From Progne subis subis (taxonomy: Eukaryota; Chordata; Aves; Passeriformes; Hirundinidae), in assembly GCA_022316685.1 (NCBI GenBank), contig JAKJHU010000616.1:1-64000 (forward strand): DNA of 64,000 nucleotides, read 5' to 3'. Positions 34,001 through 43,000 of this stretch are shown piece after piece; positions within the stretch are counted from its first letter, which is position 1; every line of letters begins with the position of its first letter. The position numbers and the translations under genes were made by a program. Below the pieces are notes generated by a model that did no database searches, was not told the origin of the DNA, and worked only from the letters and a program-made list of their open reading frames with translations.

Positions 34001-37000
34001 TGGAATCCTCAGGGAATGCTCACAGAATTCCCATGGAATCCTCATGGAATCCCCATGGCATCCCCATGGAATCCCCATGGAATGCTCAAGGAATTCCCAT
34101 GGAATCCTCACGGAATTCCCATGGAATCCCCATGGAATCACAGGAAGGATCTTGAAGATCATCTCATCCCAACCCCTCACAGACAAGGGCACCTCCCACT
34201 ATTCCCAGGGTGCTCCAAGCCCCGTCCAACCCAGCCTTGGGGAAAGTCAGGAGAGGTGGTCAGGAATAAACCAGGAAACTTGGAAAAATCAGGGAAATAA
34301 GTGCATTAAATCCCATCTGTGACGCTGATTTAAACTAGCTCAGTTGCATTTTGCCTTGCCAGGAACAGAGGTGAAAAGTGAGGGAAAAAAAAGTGGTGAA
34401 AGAAGGGAAGAGGGAATGCAGGGGAATGGCGTGAAAATAGTTAAAACAAGGGAAGGGGAACCCTAGTGAAAAAGAGGGAAAACAGGAAAACAGTGACACG
34501 AAGGAAGCAGGAGAGCAGTGAAAAAGGAGGAAAACGGGAAAATAAAACCCGTAAAAAGGTAGGAAAAAGCACGGTGAAAAAGAGGGAAAACAGGAAAACA
34601 GTGACGAAGAGATACTGAACATTCCACATCCCTCCAGCCCTCCAAGAGCTTCCACGGCAAGCCCGGAGCGTGAGGGACATCCCAGGCCCATCCCTGCAGC
34701 CCTGCCCACCTGCAGGTCCAGCCACACAGCGCCAGGATACAGGCAGGAACGTGCACCTGCAGGATTTCCGTGGAAAACTTCCCAGGAGGCTTCTCCCCCT
34801 CTGCTCCTTTGTGCTCCAGCTCCTCCCCGATGAGCTGGAGGAGCCGAGTGATCTTTTCCTCTGTCAGGGACTGCAGAGCACAGGGATGATAAAATGCATT
34901 GGTTTTACTCCCAAATCTTGTCCCACACGGAGAGAAAAACCCCTTTTTCAGCCCCTGGAATTGCACTGCCCAGCACTCCCAGCTCTGCTTAGCAGGGAAA
35001 AGTCGCTCAGAGCAAATCCTCCTTCCCTCTGGCTGCCCCATTCCATGAAATCTGCCCAGGCACCGCCGGCTCCCCCGAGCAGAGGAGCGGGTCCCGTTCC
35101 CGCCGCGCTTTTTGGGAGTCTCCGGCGGTTCCCCAGCTCGGCCAGCCCTAAAACAGCCCTGAAGTGGTTGTGCTGAATGGATGAAGATTCCCTGGATCCC
35201 ACACAGCTCCTGGCTGCCCACAGCCATCTGCTCCCTGGCACAGGAGCGTCCGACGAGCCAGGACGGGTTCGGACAGGGTGACAATTCCACGCTCGCTCCT
35301 GGCTTTTCCTGCCTTTCCCTCCTGCCTTGTGGAGCCTCCTTCACCTTCCCAGGTCTCTGCCCACGCCTCAGGTTCAGGGCAGCCCCTGGCACCCCAAATT
35401 CCTGTCTCCCAGCTGCCACTCCTCACGGAGTGCTTGGAGCTGCCAGAGGAGGCTGCGGGATCCCAAATCCCCTCTCCCAGGCACCACCGAGCGGCCTGGA
35501 CACTGGGCAAGGTCCAGAGTGGGAACCAGACACATTTCCTAGCTGAGGAGCCATTCCAAACTCCTCCTTACACGTTTCCATGGTGAAACCACCACACGGG
35601 GAACGTCCAAAGGGGAAAAAAAAAAACCCCAAGGTGGGAGCAGATCCCTTGCACACACACAGGCTGAAATTCCTGATTTTGGATCAGGAGTCGCTCCTGA
35701 TCGTCCCTGAAGCTTGGAATGCTGCAGAATTTGGGAGCAGGAAGGAACCCACCATGTTCTTCAGGTCTTCTGGTCTGAGGGAGGGCAGCTGCAGCTCCAG
35801 CTGACACAGGCTCTGGAAGCGATCCAGGAAATCCTGGAGAAGAACTCTGGGCTCGTCCACCAGCAACCTGGCAAAGCGATCTGGTGAGAGGGGAAAAAGC
35901 TGTGCTCAGCATTCCCAACCTCCCCTTGTCCCACAGGGAAAGGGGGGACACCAGCCCAGCCAGGGTCTCCGCGTTAACGCAGTGACAGGGTAAGAGGGAA
36001 CGACCTGAAGGTGAAGGAGGAAAAGTTTAGGTGGGAGATTGGGAGGGAATTCCCGGCTGGGAGGGTGGGGAGGGGCTGGGATGGAGTTCCCAGAGAAGCT
36101 GTGGCTGCTCTTGGATCCCTGGAAGTGTCCAAGGCCAGGCTGGATGGGTTTGGAGCACCCTGGGACAGCGGGAGGTGTCCTTGGATGGGCTTTAAGGTCC
36201 CTTCCAGCCCTGACGATTCCATGATGATTTTTCTGCCTTTTAAAGGAAAAGCTTTTTCCCTTCACAGCATTCCCAAGCAGCTTCCAAGACAGGATCTATC
36301 CCTCCTCTCTGAGCATTGCATGACACCCAAGCTCCCCTGTCCCCTCCCTGTTACAACCCAAAAAGCATTTTAACTGCTCCAGAGGCACCCAAAAGTCAGG
36401 AAAAGCTGGATACAGCCCCGGGGCTTTTATTTGTTGAGGCTGCTCAGGGATTTGGAGGCTTTTCCTGTTGAATTTCATTGTTCCCACAAGGAAAGAGGAG
36501 AGTGTGATGACAGGAATAACAGTGGGAAGGGAAAAAAAAAAAAAAAAAAGGGAATAAAAGTGGATTGTGCAGCAATCTGAGGCACCCACCTGGGCAGGGG
36601 CTGTCTGGCCAGAAGCAGAACTTCTCGTGGGCGGTGCTCAGGGCCTTCCTGAGCTCCTCACAGCGCTCTTTGTCTGCAGGGAAAAACTCTGGGATACTTC
36701 CCTGCCGAGCCACCTCCTCGGGGAATGGCCAGGAGAGGAACCCAGCGGGATGGGAGAGTTTCCCTCGGATGCTGCCCGAGGCTGCAGAGCCCGAAGCTTC
36801 ACCTCAGACTTCCCACCCAGAGGAATCCCAGGCACCCTCAGGAGGCCCTGGAGCAGCAAATGTGGCCTCAGCGGTTCCACCTGCCCAGGGCCAAAATTCC
36901 TCCCCATTCCCATTCCCAGGAGCAGGGGGAAGCTGTGGAGAAAGAGCCCGAGCCAACCACGGGCACAGGACCTGCTGGATCCTGCCAGTTTTTCCTCCTG

Positions 37001-40000
37001 GGATGCTGCCAATCCCTGGCTGAGCTGATCTCCCCTCACCTCGGCTGTAGGAGCCAAATCCTGTCTGGAAATGAAACTTCCTCCCAAAAAAAAACATACC
37101 CAAAACAACCCCAAAGATCCGACATTTAATTTTGCTTACACTTTCAGAACCTAATCACTCCTTTTCCAATTTGTTTTTCGATGCCTTCCTCCCGATCTTT
37201 GATTATTTTAGGTTTTCCTAACCCGGTGTGATTCCCAAGCGGAATAATTAGGCCAAGGTTTATTTAACGGAGATAATCTGAATAAACAGGGAACGCTGAT
37301 ATGGAGTGACCCAAAAGGAAAGGCTCAGTATTCCCAAAAGCCACATGGCACCTGGCAGGCAGCAGGAACGTGCTCCCCGCTCGCTTCCAGGGGAATTGCA
37401 GCCAGGGAAATCGAGGAGTGGGGCTGACACTTCCTTGTGGGATAACGAGGAGTTCATTAATTCAATCTCACAGTGTCATTTCTGCCCGAATGGCCTCGGT
37501 GAGCAGCAACCACCGCACTGGAAAATGTCACTGGGAAGCAGACTCAGGAATTGGGAAAGAAAAGTTTCAAAGGAGAATTTTTAAAAAAGGATTTTCAGAT
37601 CCTCAAATGCGTCCAGAGGGCAACGAGGCTGGAGAAATGGCTGGAAAACCTGGAAAAAGGCTGAGAGCCTTGGGATTGTTTGGAGGAAAGGAGGATGAGG
37701 GGTGAATTCTGCACCCTCTGGAGGAGGGAAGTGCTGAGCTCTACTCCCTGGAATCCTGGCACGGCATTCCAGCGTGGGAATGGCTCAAAGCTGCACCAAG
37801 GGAGGCTCAGGCTCAACATTAGGAAATATTTCCCTCCCAAGGTGATCCGACTCTGGAATATTCCAAGAGGTGATCAGTGCCCCAAGCCTGGAAGTGTTCC
37901 AGATGTTTTGGGATAATTCCCTTGGTCTGATTTGAGGGAGGAGAAGTGGGGACAGGGTGCGCTGGCAGAGGTTTTATCCCAGTATAAAAAAAGACATTTT
38001 TTACAGTGAGGATTCCATCATTCCCTTGGAATCACCATTCCTTGAGGTCATTATTCCCTGGGACCATCGTTCCCTGAGACCATAATTCCTTGGAATCATC
38101 ATTCCCTGAGATCGTTATTCCCTGGGATCATGATTCCTTAGGACCATTGTTCCCTGAAAATATCATTCCTTGGAAACATCATTCCATGAGAACATCATTC
38201 CTGGCACCATCATTCCCTGAAATTATCGTTCCTTCACCTTGGAACCATCATTCCTTGGTACCATTATTCCCGGGGATCATCATTCCCTGAAACCATCATT
38301 CCTTGGAAAAATCATTGCCTGAAACCATCACTCCTTGGAACCACCATTATTCCTTGGAATCATCATTCCCTGAAACTATAGTTCTTTGGAAACATATACC
38401 CTGAAGCCATCATTCCCTGAGATCGTTATTCCCTGGGACCATGATTCCTTGGGATCATCATTCCCTGAAATTATCATTCCTTCACCTTGGTACCATAATT
38501 CCCCGAGACCATGATTCCTTGGAATCATCATCCCCTGGAACCACCATTCCCTGGAACCATCATTCCCTGGAACCATCATTCCTTGGAACCACCATTCCCT
38601 GGAACCACCATTCCCTGGAACCATCATTCCTTGGAACCACCATTCCTTGGAACCACCATTCCCTGGAACCACCATTCCTTGGAACCACCATTCCCTGGAA
38701 CCATCATTCCTTAGAACCACCATTCCCTGGAACCATCATTCCTTAGAACCACCATTCCCTGGAACCACCATTCCTTGGAACCACCATTCCCTGGAACCAC
38801 CATTCCCTGGAACCATCATTCCTTGGAACCACCATTCCTTGGAACCACCATTCCCTGGAACCACCATTCCTTGGAACCACCATTCCTTGGAACCACCATT
38901 CCCTGGAACCACCATTCCTTGGAACCACCATTCCTTGGAACCACCATTCCTTGGAACCACCATTCCTTGGAACCACCATTCCTTGGAACCACCATTCCCT
39001 GGAACCACCATTCCTTGGAACCACCATTCCCTGGAACCACCATTCCTTGGAACCACCATTCCTTGGAACCACCATTGCTTGGAACCACCATTCCTTGGAA
39101 CCACCATTCCCTGGAACCACCATTCCTTGGAACCATCATTCCTTGGAATCACCATTCCTTGGAACCATCATTCCATTCCTTGGAACCACCATTCCTTGGA
39201 ACCACCATTCCTTGGAACCACCACTCCCTGGAACCATCATTCCTTGGAACCACCATTCCTTGCACAACAGGACAGAACGGGACGAGCTTTCCAATCCCTC
39301 CCACCCCAAACTCCCTACGATTCCACCACCTGTCCCAGCTGGAATTCCCCTATCCCAACCCACCTCCAACAACAAAACAGGATGGATCATCCCATTCCCC
39401 CCAAATAAACACCACTTCTTTGCCTCGAGCCGTTTTCTGAAACCTCCCAAATGCCCAACCCGCCCCTGGAAGCTGCTGTATCCCAAAAATTCCCAAATCC
39501 CCAAATCCCCAAATCCCCAAAATCCCGCATGTTGAGGTACAAATCCCCTGGGCCCCACTCACACAGGCCCAGGGGTGTCCAAAGATGCAAGAACTGAGTT
39601 AAAACCTTCTGAGAAACTAAGGTACATCAATCCACCCAGACACGAGGTAGAAATGCAAGTTCTAAATAAACAGGGGATTTTTAAGTGCCTTAAAAATTAG
39701 AGTCTGCGTTAGTAATTAAGAAAGAGACCTAGCACCCAGTTTAAAGTTCAGTGACATTGCCTTTTGCAAAGTTAGTTAAATCCCAGTCATAACAAAAATA
39801 ACAGAGCCTTGCTGAAAATTCCCGGATAGAACAGACGCGCGTGGAATTTGTGTAAGGATTTACGAAAATTAACGCACGCAATTTAGGTGCGACACTTTTG
39901 TAGAGTGTTGTGTTTAAGCCTGGCTGGCTAAAATTAGAATAAAATGCGCTGAGAATATTAGAAAACACACGCTCAGGGAACACGGAATATGGTGCTGTTG

Positions 40001-43000
40001 CTGGTGTCACTTTTACTGCTGCTGCTAAGATGCCACCACTTCTGCCTGGGACATGGGAACTGCCACAAGCTGTAGCAACCTCCGCCTTCACGAGGCTGAT
40101 TTAGACAAGCAATAAAATCTTTGTTTTTACAGCTACCCATCGCCTTTGCCTTCAGTGAGGACACCCCAAAAACTTGAGAAGTGGTGCCCAGTGTGAGGAT
40201 CGAACTCACGACCTTCAGATTACAACTGATTGTGAGCCCCAAAAACCTGACAAATGGTGCCCCGTGTGTAAAGGATCGAAACTCATGACCTCCAGATTAC
40301 GAGCCCCAACACCTTGAAGAGTGGCACCCTGTGTGAGGATTGAACTCACAACCTTCAGATTACAATGGCTGATTACGAACCCCAAAAACTTCAAAAGTGG
40401 TGCCCCATGTGAGGATCGAACTCACGACCTTCAGATTGTGAACCCCAGCACCTTGACAAGCAGTTCCCCATGTGAGGATTGAACTCACAACCTTCAGATT
40501 ACAACAACTGATTATGAACCCCAAAAACTTGACAAGTGCTGCCCCATGTGAGGATTGAACTCATGACCTTCAGACAACGACAACAGATTATGAGCCCAAA
40601 AAACTTCACAAGTGCTGCCGCATGTGAGGATCAAAATCACGTCCACCAGATTACGATGACTGACTATGAGCCCCAAACACCTGACCAATGGTGCCCCGTG
40701 TGAGGATCAAACTCACGACCTTCAGATTATGACTGATTATGAACCCCAAAAAACTTGACCAGTGGCACCCCATGTGAAGATCTAACTCACGACCTTCAGA
40801 TTATGACTGATTATGAGCCCCAAAAACTTGACAAATGGTGCCCAATGTGCGGATTTAGTTCACAACCTTCAGATTATGAGCCCCAAAAAACTTCACAAGT
40901 GGTGCCTCATGTGAGGATCGAACTCACAACCTTCAGATTACGAGCCCCAACACCTTGACAAGTGGAGCCCCATGTGAGGATTGAACTCACGACCTTCAGA
41001 TTACGAGCCCCAACACCTTGACAAGTGCTGCCCCATGTGAGGATTGAACTCACAACCTCCAGATTACGAGCCCCAACACCTTGACAAGTGGAGCCCCATG
41101 TGAGGATCGAAATCACGACCTCCAGATTACGACAATTGATTATGAGCCCCAAAAACTTGACCAATGGTGCTCTGTATAAGGATCAAACTCACGACCTTCA
41201 GATTACGAGCCCCAACACCTTGACAAGTGCTGCCCCATGTGAGGATTGAACTCACGACCTTCAGATTACGCCCAATTATGAACCCCAAAAGCTTGACAAG
41301 TGGTGCCCCGTGTGAGGATTGAACTCACAACCTCCAGATTACGAGCCCCAACACCTTGACAAGTGCTGCCCCATGTGAGGATTGAACTCATGACCTTCAG
41401 ATTACGAGCCCCAACACCTTGACAAGTGCTGCCCCATGTGAGGATTGAACTCATGACCTTCAGATTACGCCCGATTATGAACCCCAAAAGCTTGACAAGT
41501 GGTGCCCTGTGTGAGGCTTTAGCTCACGACCTCCAGATTACGAGCCCCAACACCTTGACAAGTGCTGCCCTGTGTGAGGATCGAACTCACGACCTTCAGA
41601 TTACGAGCCCCAACACCTTGACAAGTGGAGCCCCATGTGAGGATCGAAATCACGACCTCCAGATTACGACTGATTACGAGCCCCAACACCTTGACAAGTG
41701 CTGCCCTGTGTGAGGATCAAACTCACGACCTCCAGATTACGACTGATTACGAGCCCCAACACCTTGACAAGTGCTGCCCTGTGTGAGGATCGAACTCACG
41801 ACCCTCAGACCGCCACCCATTTCGAGCCCCAGCGCCTCAACACGGCCGTGCCGCGCCTACGCACAGTTGCTGAGGTCGAAGGCGAGCTGCAGGCTGGTGC
41901 ACAGGTAGGCCTGGCAGCTGGAGCACCTCAGCATGTCGCACTCCACGTTGATCCAGCCGAACCTGGCGCACACCAGCGGGGACAGCGAGTGCGGTTTGCC
42001 CGCCCACTTCAGCGGGTGAGCCCGTCAAGGAGCCAACGGCAACGATCCCCGGCTTGCGGCTTCGGGGTTGGTGTTTTTTGGTTTTTGGGGAGCGGGGAAA
42101 CTTTCCGAGGAAGGGAGAGCTGGGAGAGGGCTGCAGATGCGTCAGGAGGAGGAGAAGAGGGACAGGGAGCAGGGCAGGGACAGGGGATGGCTGGAGATGT
42201 GCCAGGGGGATTCTAGGGAAAGGCGGGATTTTAGGAAAATGCTGGATGTCGGGAAGAGGCAGGATTTTAGGAAATGGTTGGATTTTAGGATAGGTGAGAA
42301 TTCAAGAAAAGGCTGGATTTTAGGAAAAGGCTGGATGTTAGGAAAAGGCAGGATTTTAGGAAAAGGTTAGATGTTAGGAAGAGGCTGGATTTTAGGAAAT
42401 GGTTGGATTTTAGGAAGAGGTTGGATTTTAGGAAGAGGTTGAAATTAAGAAAAGGCTGGATTTTAGGAAGAGGCAGGATTTTAGGAAATGGTTGGATTTT
42501 AGGATAGGTCAGAATTCAAGAAAAGGCTGGATTTTAGGAAAAGGCAGAATTTTAGGAAAAGGCTGGATGTTAGGAAGAGGCAGGATTTTAGGAAAAGGCC
42601 GGATGTTAGGAAGAGGCTGGATTTTAGGAAATGGTTGGATTTTAGGATAGGTCAGAATTCAAGAAAAGGCTGGATTTTAGGAAAAGGCAGGATTTTAGGA
42701 AAAGGCTGGATTTTAGGAAAATGCTGGATTTGAGGAAAAGTCAGAATTTTAGGAAAAGGCTGGGTTTCAGGCAACGGTGGGGTTTTAGGAAGAGGATGGA
42801 TTTTAGGAAAAGGCTGGATTTGACAAAGAGAAAAAGCCTGGATTTGAGAGAAAAGGTGGATTTTAGGAAGAGGTGCGATTTGAGGAAAAAACTGTATTTT
42901 AGGAAAAGGTAGGGTTAGAGGAAATGGCTGGATTTTAGGATAGGTTGGGTTTCAAGAAAAGGTGGGATTTTAGGAAGAAGCTGGATTTCAGGAAAAGTCA

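Larger units (their letters stand above)
36674..41864 (-). other. ZC3HC1: ZC3HC1 intron 3, repeat-filled
   Basis: This 5.2-kb intron holds, left to right, a short plain stretch (36.7-37.6 kb), a CR1-like element, a 16-bp array, a plain stretch (39.27-39.57 kb), an LTR-like segment and the tRNA-Met-derived array. No exon or other gene was seen inside. Confidence 0.8.

Noticed and set aside
33057..34322. 421-codon plus-strand open frame across ZC3HC1 exons 7-8
   Set aside because: It is antisense to conserved ZC3HC1 coding sequence and continues through the 11-bp array.
38005..39262. CRISPR-like array
   Set aside because: The units are head to tail without unique spacers, in a vertebrate intron with no cas genes. 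The same applies to the other arrays.
38647..39535. Long open frames with repeated HHSLEPPFLGTTIPWN on several frames and strands
   Set aside because: They arise from the 16-bp tandem repeat, whose period shifts frame every unit and contains no stop. There is no start context, domain or splice support.
39741..40091. 116-codon minus-strand open frame within the LTR-like segment
   Set aside because: It is antisense to the LTR-like features and lacks any recognisable domain.
40182..41845. Cluster of functional tRNA-Met genes or a tRNA pseudogene cluster
   Set aside because: The 5' half and A box are missing in every unit and the encoded CCA complement is present. Neither fits genes made by RNA polymerase III.
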